Source: a bacterium (GTDB taxonomy: Bacteria; Hinthialibacterota; Hinthialibacteria; OLB16). From it: DNA of 64,000 nt. The notes beneath the pieces were generated by a model that did not search any database, was not told the DNA's origin, and saw only the letters and a list, made by a program, of their open reading frames with translations. The position numbers were made by a program, and so were the translations under genes. Position 1 is the first letter of the stretch. Each line of letters starts with the position of its first letter. The DNA is taken from contig JAJVIK010000013.1 of assembly GCA_022072055.1 (NCBI GenBank), positions 186,001 to 250,000 of the forward strand, in the 5' to 3' direction. Positions 44,937-53,200 of this stretch are shown here, piece by piece.

Positions 44937-45620
44937 ATGGCTTCAAGGGTGATGGCAGGTTCACCTGTGGAGGAGCAGTGGATTCGAGATCAGGTAGAAG
45001 TTTCGCGCGAGGAAGGCTGGTCGGCCTTCCTGCAGGGATTTGAGTCTTTTATCCGATTCCGGATTTCGTTGTACCGGTTTTCTCCTGAGGATGCGGAGGA
45101 TGTCTTTCAGGAGGTCTGCCTGCGATTGGCGAAGGATGATTCCCGGCTCCTGAGGGAATGGGACCCGAATAAGGCCCCGCTTTCGGGATACCTGGGCGTG
45201 ATCACAAGCAGCGTGTGCTTGAGTTTTCTCAAGTCCGCTTACTATTCATATAGCCGGAGGAAAGTGTCGCTTTCAGACACGGAGTGGCGACGTGGCGAGG
45301 TGTACGCGCTGCTCGAGGACACGGCCCCGACTCCAGAGGAGCGCTTGTCGCGCCTGGAACGGCTTGAGCGGATCGAGACCCTCCTTGAGAGCTGGATGCG
45401 CGGTCGCTCCCTTTCCGCGGAGGATTGTTTATTGGTCCGCTTGCGCATTGGTGGGATGAGCTATCGGGAGGCGTCGAACATTCTCGGCATTTCGTTGGTC
45501 AACGCCAAGGTTCGCTTTCACCGTTTGAAAGAGGACCTCGCACGCTTCCTGCTGGGGCCCTCGGCGGGGGAAAAGCGCGCCCATGAGGGAAGAAGGAGGA
45601 AGTCACCGGAGCCTGGTTGA
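44937..45620 (+). CDS. ECF-type RNA polymerase sigma factor
   Basis: A 227-aa sigma-70-family factor with regions 2 and 4 only. Region 2 shows FSPEDAEDVFQEVCLRLAK and then YLGVITSSVCLSFLKS; region 4 shows LVRLRIGGMSYREASNILGI followed by SLVNAKVRFHRLKEDL, the DNA-binding helix-turn-helix for the -35 element. ATG 44937 follows GGGAGG at normal spacing; ATG 44952 is an alternative. No anti-sigma gene is directly adjacent; the nearest candidate is the 427-aa protein at 48.9 kb. It lies divergent from the 5468-aa gene, whose promoter has an ECF-type element, and is the obvious candidate to read sites A, B and C. Confidence 0.92.
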   Translation: MASRVMAGSPVEEQWIRDQVEVSREEGWSAFLQGFESFIRFRISLYRFSPEDAEDVFQEVCLRLAKDDSRLLREWDPNKAPLSGYLGVITSSVCLSFLKSAYYSYSRRKVSLSDTEWRRGEVYALLEDTAPTPEERLSRLERLERIETLLESWMRGRSLSAEDCLLVRLRIGGMSYREASNILGISLVNAKVRFHRLKEDLARFLLGPSAGEKRAHEGRRRKSPEPG

Positions 45621-45820
45621 GCGGGTTCCAAGGGTTTGGCGGCATGGCACGACCAATCTGGTGATATCGGCGAGAATAACCTTCCATCCCTTTCAGGAGG
45701 CCAGCCCCCATCACTCCTGAGAACCACTTGGCAGCTCTGATCACGGGACTCCTTTGGTACTTCCCTTTCAATCTCCTCACATTCCTCACCTCACGTCTGA
45801 CTTCCGCTCATGAGCTGGAA
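45621..45820. other. Convergent intergenic region
   Basis: 200 bp between the stop codons of the sigma gene and the 917-aa gene. A perfect 7-bp inverted repeat (TCAGGAG 45693-45699, CTCCTGA 45714-45720) could be a hairpin but has no T-run. I see no gene here. Confidence 0.4.
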
Positions 45821-48574
45821 TTATTCACCCTGCCAACTCCGACTTCGACGGAGGAGGTCGGTATACCCTCGGTCTCCATCCCGTATATGGCGCATCATCT
45901 CAAGCAGGCGCGGTGGGTTGAGAGAGGGTTCCTTGTCGGATCTCCAGACCACCTGATCCACCCAAGCGGCATCGCGGTATTGGGAGCGACTGCGATCTTT
46001 GGCATAGATCCACTCAACAACATGATTCCCTTCCTGTAACTCATAGACCTCATGCCGCCACGCGTCCACGCCTGAAATGCGATCCATGGTGTTTCCGTCA
46101 ATGGAGAATATCAGGTAATCAAAACCGGGTTCGGATGAAACCGACCACCAGAAAGTAAGCGTGCCGGGGCCGACCAAATTGGCGGTGAGGACCGTGGCTT
46201 GGTTGTTTCCCACTCTTCCGCTTTGCGCCGCATCATTCCCATCGTGGGTGGTGGTCGATTGGAGGAACCACTCACCGGCGCCCACTGAGACCCAGTGAGG
46301 TTGCGTGTTGTCCACGGCTTCGGCGAGGTCGAGGTTCTGAGTGGGCGTGAAAGTCACGGTGGGGGTCGATGTAGACGTCACGGTGAAGGTTGGCGTCGGA
46401 GTCGCGGTGGCCGTGGAGGTGCCTGTGTCCGTCACCGTGGGTGTGTTGGAGGCGGTGGGCGAGTGGGTGTGGCTCCTGGTCACCGTTGCTGTTTGCGTTT
46501 CCGTGATGGTGAAGGTGTGGGTTGGAGTCGGTGTAACCGTGGGGGTCGGAGTATGAGTCGTTGTTGACGTATTAGTGATGCTGGGAGTCGGAGTGAATGT
46601 CGGGGAAGTTGAGGGGGTTGCCGTGACCGTCGGCGTGTCCGTTATCGTAAAGGTGGCCGTGATCGTCGGGGTATTGGTCGAGGTTCCTGTAACCGTGTGT
46701 GTCGGCGTAGGGGTCCCGGTGTGTGTCTGCGTCCTTGTGTGAGTCTTGGTGTTTGTCGCCGTTGCTGTCTCGGTGGGCAGCCTTCCGCCCGGGCAGTGAA
46801 TCCCGCAGTTGTAGCGGCCTCCTGAAAACCCCATGTCGTTTCTGTCGTAACCGTTTCCCGGGGGGAAGCAAGTGTCGTGGTGCGTCATGAAACCACAGTC
46901 CGGCAGGTGTCCCGGAGGCGCGCCGGCATCAATACACGGAGACGTGGGTTGGAGACAGAAATTGTTGACGGAGGGATCGGTGAATTGAGGATCCGAGGAG
47001 ATGTTGCCTTGTCCGGGATCTCCATCCTGGATGCATGAATAAGTCGCCTCGCAGCCATCCAAGTCATCTCCATTTTCCCAAAGGATGCAACTGAAGATTC
47101 CGCTACAGAAAAACGCACCACCATCAAGACATGCTATTCCGCCTCCCGCGCCCCCCGCAGCGACGTTCTGAGCAATCGTGCAATTCCCGCAATAAAGAGC
47201 GGTTCGAACGTATATTGCCCCCCCGTTCTGGGAGGCGAAGTTTCTCGCGAAAAGCGAGTTTACGATTTCGACGGACCCGGTTTCCGAGGCATAGCCTCCC
47301 CCACGACGAGTCGCTTGGTTTTCGATGAACCTGCATCTCACCAGCCAGGCAGGACCATACACTCCTCCGCCATTTCCCCCCGAACTTTCGGGGTCAGTGG
47401 CTTGATTTCCCGCGAACCGACAATCAAAGACTCGACCGTGGCCACCCCCCGTCATAAAACGACCGAACGCACACCCCCCTCCCTCTTTCGCTTGATTGCC
47501 GGAAAAGAGGCAGGTCCTGATCGTTGCCCCTCCGTAAAAACCACCACCCGCGTTGTTAGCTCGATTTGTCACGAATGTGCAGTTCTCCACTCGAACATCG
47601 TAGGAACCTCCCGCGACTCCGCCCCCATTCCCACTCTCTACCTGATTGGATGTGAAGAGGCAATCTCGAATCAACACCTGTGGATTCGACGGACCAGAAA
47701 AGAGATTGGCCACACAAATCCCACCCCCGGCGCTTCCGGCGATATTCCCGGTCAGGTAAGAGTTCGTGATCGTGGCGGTGACATAGGCGATATCCAGGTA
47801 GATCCCCCCTCCTGACCCTGCTTGATTCTCCCGAATATCACAGCCCTGAATGGCTATGGACCTTTCGGTTGAGCCGGTAACCGCGATTCCACCACCGTTT
47901 CCTCTGGTCACGTTTCCAGAGATGGTGCATGCCTGAAGAGTGGGGAACGTGGCGGGGAATCGAAACGTGTCGTACTGGCACCAAACCCCGGCGCCACCCA
48001 CTTGCCCTTGTGGTGGGAATGTTCCCGAGGTGTTGCCGGTAAGGGTGCATTGTGTGAGCATGGGGGCGGAATCCTTGCAGAATACCCCCGCTCCCCGGTA
48101 AGCCGCGTTATTGGAGATAACGCACTTGGAGATGGTCGGAGAGGAATTCGATTTGATCGAGATGCCGCCGCCCTCCTCGCCAGCTCCACGTGTAATTGTC
48201 AATCCGGATAGTGTGCAGTTAGGTCCCTCTCCGCTTTCGAATCGAACCAACGCGAACCCGGGAACTAACTGGCCATCGATTGCAGTCCCAGCCACAACTC
48301 CCGGGTCATTCGGGTTTGTGGATTGGACGACAAGGTCCTTCCCCAGGAAGTTGATGTGTTCCACGTACGTTCCCGGGTGGACAAGGATTACATCGCCGGA
48401 TACCGCCGCGTTGATTGCGGCTTGGATGGTCGTGAAGTTTCCCGTGCCATCCAGACGCACGTTATAGGTCGCCGCGCCAACCGAACCCATCTCGCCATAC
48501 AGGACCGCGAAGCACGATAGAACCGTCCCTATCGGCCAACCGAACAATGGATGCGCTGCCCTCGAACCTTTCAT
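45821..48574 (-). CDS. Parallel beta-helix protein with Thr/Pro linker and jelly-roll-like module
   Basis: A 917-aa exported protein. ATG 48574 has GAGGGG upstream and starts a signal peptide ending near VGAA (about residue 35). The beta-helix (about 38-590) opens with NFTTIQAAINAAVSGDVILV, the same opening as in the 5468-aa protein, and has GGGI-C repeats. A Thr/Pro/Ser linker (about 595-745) follows. Then comes a module (about 745-885) of the type LAEAVDN ... GPGTLTFWWSVSSE ... GVDAWRHEVYELQEG ... WVDQVVW that also occurs three times in the 5468-aa protein. The last 30 residues (LLEMMRHIRDGDRG and onward to SRSWQGE) resemble the C-terminus of the 5468-aa protein. Its promoter carries site B of the shared ECF-type element. 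Confidence 0.88.
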   Translation of the reverse strand: MKGSRAAHPLFGWPIGTVLSCFAVLYGEMGSVGAATYNVRLDGTGNFTTIQAAINAAVSGDVILVHPGTYVEHINFLGKDLVVQSTNPNDPGVVAGTAIDGQLVPGFALVRFESGEGPNCTLSGLTITRGAGEEGGGISIKSNSSPTISKCVISNNAAYRGAGVFCKDSAPMLTQCTLTGNTSGTFPPQGQVGGAGVWCQYDTFRFPATFPTLQACTISGNVTRGNGGGIAVTGSTERSIAIQGCDIRENQAGSGGGIYLDIAYVTATITNSYLTGNIAGSAGGGICVANLFSGPSNPQVLIRDCLFTSNQVESGNGGGVAGGSYDVRVENCTFVTNRANNAGGGFYGGATIRTCLFSGNQAKEGGGCAFGRFMTGGGHGRVFDCRFAGNQATDPESSGGNGGGVYGPAWLVRCRFIENQATRRGGGYASETGSVEIVNSLFARNFASQNGGAIYVRTALYCGNCTIAQNVAAGGAGGGIACLDGGAFFCSGIFSCILWENGDDLDGCEATYSCIQDGDPGQGNISSDPQFTDPSVNNFCLQPTSPCIDAGAPPGHLPDCGFMTHHDTCFPPGNGYDRNDMGFSGGRYNCGIHCPGGRLPTETATATNTKTHTRTQTHTGTPTPTHTVTGTSTNTPTITATFTITDTPTVTATPSTSPTFTPTPSITNTSTTTHTPTPTVTPTPTHTFTITETQTATVTRSHTHSPTASNTPTVTDTGTSTATATPTPTFTVTSTSTPTVTFTPTQNLDLAEAVDNTQPHWVSVGAGEWFLQSTTTHDGNDAAQSGRVGNNQATVLTANLVGPGTLTFWWSVSSEPGFDYLIFSIDGNTMDRISGVDAWRHEVYELQEGNHVVEWIYAKDRSRSQYRDAAWVDQVVWRSDKEPSLNPPRLLEMMRHIRDGDRGYTDLLRRSRSWQGE

Positions 48575-48661
48575 GGTGGGAGCCCCTCTTTCTATTTCCG
48601 TGATTGACCGCGCCGATTTGAAGCCACCCGAAACTCCTACTCCTTTAGGCCCTCACCCGGG

Positions 48662-48689
48662 CGCCAAGTGGCTAGGTCACCACTTGGCG
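48662..48689. repeat. 10-bp perfect palindrome in a divergent promoter region
   Basis: CGCCAAGTGG (48662-48671) and CCACTTGGCG (48680-48689) with an 8-nt loop. It lies in the 374-bp region between the 917-aa gene and the CHAT operon, in the transcribed leader of the 917-aa gene if site B is used. It could be an operator or an mRNA leader hairpin; no T-run follows on either strand. Confidence 0.7.
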
Positions 48690-48756
48690 GTGCGAATTCA
48701 TGCCCTATCCACTCCTCGCGCGGCAAATCTTCAACATGGATTTTTTCCCTTTGAGA

Positions 48757-48785
48757 GATACACGGTCACGAGCGGAAAGGTTACA
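48757..48785 (-). promoter_or_regulatory. ECF-type promoter, site B (917-aa gene)
   Basis: Reverse strand TGTAACCTTT (48785-48776), 15 nt, TATC (48760-48757). The 10-bp upstream block is identical to site A and the gap is the same length. The leader would be about 175 nt and includes the palindrome at 48662-48689. Confidence 0.72.
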
Positions 48786-48884
48786 GGCAAGAATCCGAAT
48801 TCCTTGGTGGAAACCGGCCGGTTCCTGCCATCAATCGAACAAACCTAACCTCAGCACCCGGAACAGTCGCCAATTCCCATCCCC

Positions 48885-48913
48885 TGTAACCTATCCCATC
48901 ATCTCCTTGTATG
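48885..48913 (+). promoter_or_regulatory. ECF-type promoter, site C (427-aa/CHAT operon)
   Basis: Forward strand TGTAACCTAT (48885-48894), 15 nt, TATG (48910-48913), ending about 35 nt before the chosen ATG. It is back-to-back with site B, 100 bp away, so both transcription units could be switched on together. Confidence 0.68.
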
Positions 48914-48948
48914 ATGAACTGGAAGGGATTTGAGACAGGGTGGAACCG

Positions 48949-50223
48949 ATGGATTCGGAATGGTTCAACGATATTGCGGGGCTTCTGGCGGGGAGCCTAT
49001 CGCCGGAGGATCGCGGGCGGGTGCTGGCTCGGCTGGCGCATGATCCCGAGGCGCGTGAACTGCTTGCGGTGGAAAGCGCCGTCCCAAGGGTCGCCGGACC
49101 GGATTCGAACTACCCCTTTGGCCTGCTACCGGGGATTATGGTCGGAAACCAGCAGGATTATTTCCGAATCCTCCGCCTCGATCACTTCTGCTTGGGCATC
49201 GAGGAGCGACGTGTGGATCGGTTCCTTGCCCGCATTACGCCCAAGAAAATGCCGCTCTGTTTCAAGGACTTTCTTCACCTTGAAACCGAACCGGGTTCCC
49301 CCTGTGGCAGAATCCGTCTCTCGTTGGAGTGGAGGGAGGGCGAAATCCTGGTGCGCTGGCGGGGCGAAGGGACCTCGAAGAACCATCTGGAATTCTGGAG
49401 AGAGGGCCGCTTGGTTCGAGCGGTCAGCGCCTCGGTGCCGATTGAGATTCCTTCCGAATTGTTCGCGGCTGGAGACACCTTGGTGGTCCGCCTGGACCGA
49501 GACAACGTGGGCCTCACCCTCCAGTGGATTCCGGTTGAGCTGGGTCTTTCCGATTGGGTCTCGGCTTGTATCGGCAACGCCTTGGCGGGAAATCCCCGTG
49601 AGTCGGTCCGTCTTCTGCGAACAGAAGTCCTTGAACGATTCCCGGAGCCTCTTCTGATTGAGCGCGCGGCCTGTCTGCTCTCCTCGCTCGGCTCGGTCAC
49701 CAAGAACATTCGAGGGCTGCTGATGCCGGTTCCACTCACTCGCTCTGCAAACCGGCGGGAGGACCAAAGGAACGCGTTCCAGGTGGTCTGGCGCGGTATG
49801 CTCCAGTGTTGGCCCGACGCGGGCCTCCGTCCCAACCCCTGGGCGGTCGAACTGGAGGATTTCGGAACCCCACCCCCGCTTCCCTCTCAAGTCGAGGAAC
49901 TTGTCCTTGCCCTGTTTCAAGCGGTGGAGCAACCGCCCCAGGAGATGTCTTGTCATCAGGCAACCCTGACGGATCCGAATCTCAGAATGGGCTGGGCGTC
50001 GTTTTGGGGGTGGAGCCTGCTCTTATCGGATCAGCCGGAGGAGGCCAAAGCGTGCTTCGACTCGGTTGAGGCTTCCGAGGAGGACCCGTTTTCGCTCCGG
50101 GAGTCCAGGGGGCTCGCCGCCCATCTCCTCGCGTATTCCGAATCTCGACGGCCTTCAAGGGAGGAGTGGATGGATTCCTCCCTTGGCGTGTGGAGGAAAG
50201 TGTTCCAACTGATTCTGGATTGA
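48949..50223 (+). CDS. Unknown protein with anti-sigma-like N-terminus
   Basis: A 424-aa protein of no family I recognise; ATG 48949 is used, though GTG 48940 in the same frame is possible. Residues 3-40 (LAGSLSPEDRGRVLARLAHD, then PEARELL) resemble the helical N-terminus of anti-sigma factors, but there is no zinc-binding HxxxCxxC and no membrane segment. The middle (about 110-190) looks like a beta-sandwich (RIRLSLEWREGEILVRW). The C-terminal part is helical and TPR-like (WSLLLSDQPEEAKACF). It is the first gene of an operon with the CHAT/kinase gene 15 nt downstream. It could be a sigma regulator or the CHAT substrate; both are inference. Confidence 0.75.
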   Translation: MDSEWFNDIAGLLAGSLSPEDRGRVLARLAHDPEARELLAVESAVPRVAGPDSNYPFGLLPGIMVGNQQDYFRILRLDHFCLGIEERRVDRFLARITPKKMPLCFKDFLHLETEPGSPCGRIRLSLEWREGEILVRWRGEGTSKNHLEFWREGRLVRAVSASVPIEIPSELFAAGDTLVVRLDRDNVGLTLQWIPVELGLSDWVSACIGNALAGNPRESVRLLRTEVLERFPEPLLIERAACLLSSLGSVTKNIRGLLMPVPLTRSANRREDQRNAFQVVWRGMLQCWPDAGLRPNPWAVELEDFGTPPPLPSQVEELVLALFQAVEQPPQEMSCHQATLTDPNLRMGWASFWGWSLLLSDQPEEAKACFDSVEASEEDPFSLRESRGLAAHLLAYSESRRPSREEWMDSSLGVWRKVFQLILD

Positions 50224-50238
50224 TCCGCATTCGCAACC

Positions 50239-53200
50239 ATGATTCCCTCAAACGGACCTCTCCGGCTGATTCTGGTGGCGCGCCGCGTGGACAACCGTTG
50301 CCGAATGGAGCTCCACCAGGCTTTTTCGGATCAGTCGAGCTTGGTCTGTCACGCCGACCATCCCTTGGAGCCGGAGAGGGTTGAGCGCCTCTCACTGATG
50401 GTTCTGAGGCACATCCGTCTCACCAATCGGGAGGGAACATCGGTCGCCGAGGAGGAGCGTTTCACGCGGACATGCGGGGAGCTCCACAACCTCCTTCTGC
50501 CTCCTCCGGTCCGGGAGGCGCTGCGAGGCTCCAGGGCCCATTACCTCCTGATTCGTGCTGACGAGTGGTTTGCGGCGCTTCCCTGGGAGTTCCTGTACGA
50601 TGGTGGGGAATTCCTGTGCTGCAAGTACTGTCTTGGACGACAGCCGCTCGATTCGTCGATCGCATCGGCTTCGCGCGGACACCGGCCCGTGTTCGGGCTT
50701 TCCTTCCTTGTCGTGTCGGACCCAACCCGCGGCTTGCCGGCCGCGTCTGAAGAGGGAAACGCCCTCTACCGGATGTTGAGCTCGGAATCGACGATCACAC
50801 TTCAGTGGTTAAACGGTCCTGTCCGCAAACAGGAGCTCCAGGATCGGCTCGGATGGTGCGACATCCTTCACTATTGCGGACACGGACAGCATTGCGAGAG
50901 CGAGGGCGCGGACCCGGGATGGGCTTTCGCGGATGGGCCCCTAAGCCCCTCTGAGATCCGAGACCGGTTGGCGGGAGGGAAGGACCCTCCCTTGCTTGTT
51001 TTCTCGAATGCCTGTGGGGATGCGCGAGACCGAGAGACCGGATCAGATTCGGTCATAAGGCGATTGGGGTCGCATGCCCATGCCTTTCTGAGCGCGGGTT
51101 CGGAGTGTGTGGTCGGGACCTTGTCGGAGGTCCTGGACGAATCGGGGGCAAAGTTCGCGCATGCGTTCTATGGGCGAGTGCTAGAAGGAGAGCGTATCGG
51201 GGCGGCGCTGCGCTCGGCTCGCGCGGAGCTCCGGGCCGCCGGTCCCACGACCGATCTCTCCTGGGCGCAGTATGTCCTTTACGGCGACCCGACGACCTCG
51301 GTATTCGAGGAGGCCGCCTCGGAACGGACCGCGCGGACCATCGTGTTGGTGGACTTGGATGAGCAACCCATCCGTTCCGGGGGGTCGTCGGAGCGGACCT
51401 CCGCCCCCGGAGGGTTGGATGTGGGCGCGCGGGAACTCCTTCAGAACGCCCTTCTCTCGTTTCCGGATGCGGCCTGGACCTCGGAGTCGGAGCCGCCGTT
51501 CTTGTGCGCCTTCTCCAGGCCTTCGGACGCCGCGCGGTTCTGCTGCATGCTGCATTCGGCGGCCCGTCGAAGCGACCACGGTCCCGAGCGGGCTTCACCC
51601 CTGCGTCTGGCGGTAAGTTCCGGCGAGGTCACCCTGGATAAAGGAATGGGTGAAAACGCCATCACTTCCGCGCGCGGACCTTCCGTGGATGTCGCCTGGT
51701 CCCTGCTGAAATTGGTCCGGACCGGGCAGACCCTGATGGTCCACTCAGCCTTTGACGACGCTCGGGCGGTCCTTAAAGATCGTGATTTCCCCGATTCGGC
51801 GGAACTGGTCTGGTCGAATCATGGCCCCTACCGTCTTGCCGATCTCGACGACCCCCTTTGGATCTGCGAAATGGGGGAAAAGGGAAGCGCGCCGCTGCTT
51901 GCCCCGGTGGAATCCGCGGAGGCGCGAAGGCTCACGCTCCCCGATGAGGAGCCGGTGCTGGGGTGGCGTCCTTCCTTGGAGAAATCGCTTCCCAATGCCC
52001 CGGATTGGGTGCTGACCGAGAAGCTGGGGGAGGGCGGCTTCGGCGAGGTTTGGCGCATTCAGAATCGCGCGAACAACGAAAGGCGCGTGGCGAAGTTCTG
52101 CTTTCAATCCGAGCGGGTGCGTCACCTCAAACGCGAGGTGAGTTTGATCCGACTCCTGCGCGAGCGCATTGGAAAGCACCCGAATATCGTTCAGCTGCAT
52201 GAGGTCTGCTTCGAGACCCCTCCCTATTACATTGTCATGGAGGATGTGGCGGGGAAGGACTTGGCGAAGTGGTTCGAGGAACACCGGGATCACCCCAAAC
52301 TCACCGAACAAGTTCGTCTCGAGATCGTCGCGCGGGTGGCGGACACGCTTCAGTCCGCGCATGACGCCGGAGTGATTCACCGCGATGTCAAACCGAGCAA
52401 CATCCTGATCAAGGGAACTCTCGATTCCGATTCGGGCATCACGGTCATGTTGACCGATTTCGGGATCGGTCAAGCGCCTGGGCGGGAGATTCCGTCCGGC
52501 TCCACGCTCACCGGCTTCACCGGAACGTTCAGCCCGACCGAGCTCCGAGCAAGGTCCGGAAGCTGGCTCTACATGGCCCCGGAGGTTCTCGTGGGACAGG
52601 AGTCTTCGATCCGGTCGGACGTGTATTCCCTGGGGGTGATTCTGTATCAGATTGTCCATGGGGAGTTCAACCAGCCGCTCCCCGCGGACTGGGAACGTGG
52701 GATTAAGGATCCGATCCTGGCGGGAGATATCCGGCGTTGCCTGGCTCGTAGGCCAGAGGATCGCTACGAAAGCGCCGGGGAGTTCGCCAGGGCCCTGAGG
52801 AATCTGGGGGAGCGTCGGATCGCCCAGGCCATCGAGGAAACTCGACGCCGAACCGAGGCGCGCCGGCGCCGTTTGACATTCGGACTCGGAGTTTTCTCCG
52901 TATTCGCCATGGCCCTGACCATCGCGCTAGGGAGTGCGTGGCGAGTGGCCGTTCAGGCGCGCGAACGTGAGCGACTCGCGCGCCTGGAAGCCGAGAGAGG
53001 GCATTACCACTCCCAGATTCATGAGGCCCAACGCGCGATTGAAGACCATGACTCGTGGAGCGCCAGGGAGATCCTCTATAAGTGCCCTGAACACCTTCGG
53101 GGCTGGGAGTGGGGCCGTCTTGCATACCTGTCGAACCTGGAGCAACGGGTCTTTGGATTTGAAGACACCGAAGTGTACTGCATGGCTCAGTCGCGGGATG

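Noticed and set aside
45728-46039. 103-codon forward frame at the end of the 917-aa gene
   Set aside because: It overlaps the 3' end of the reverse gene and shows no ribosome site or recognisable sequence.
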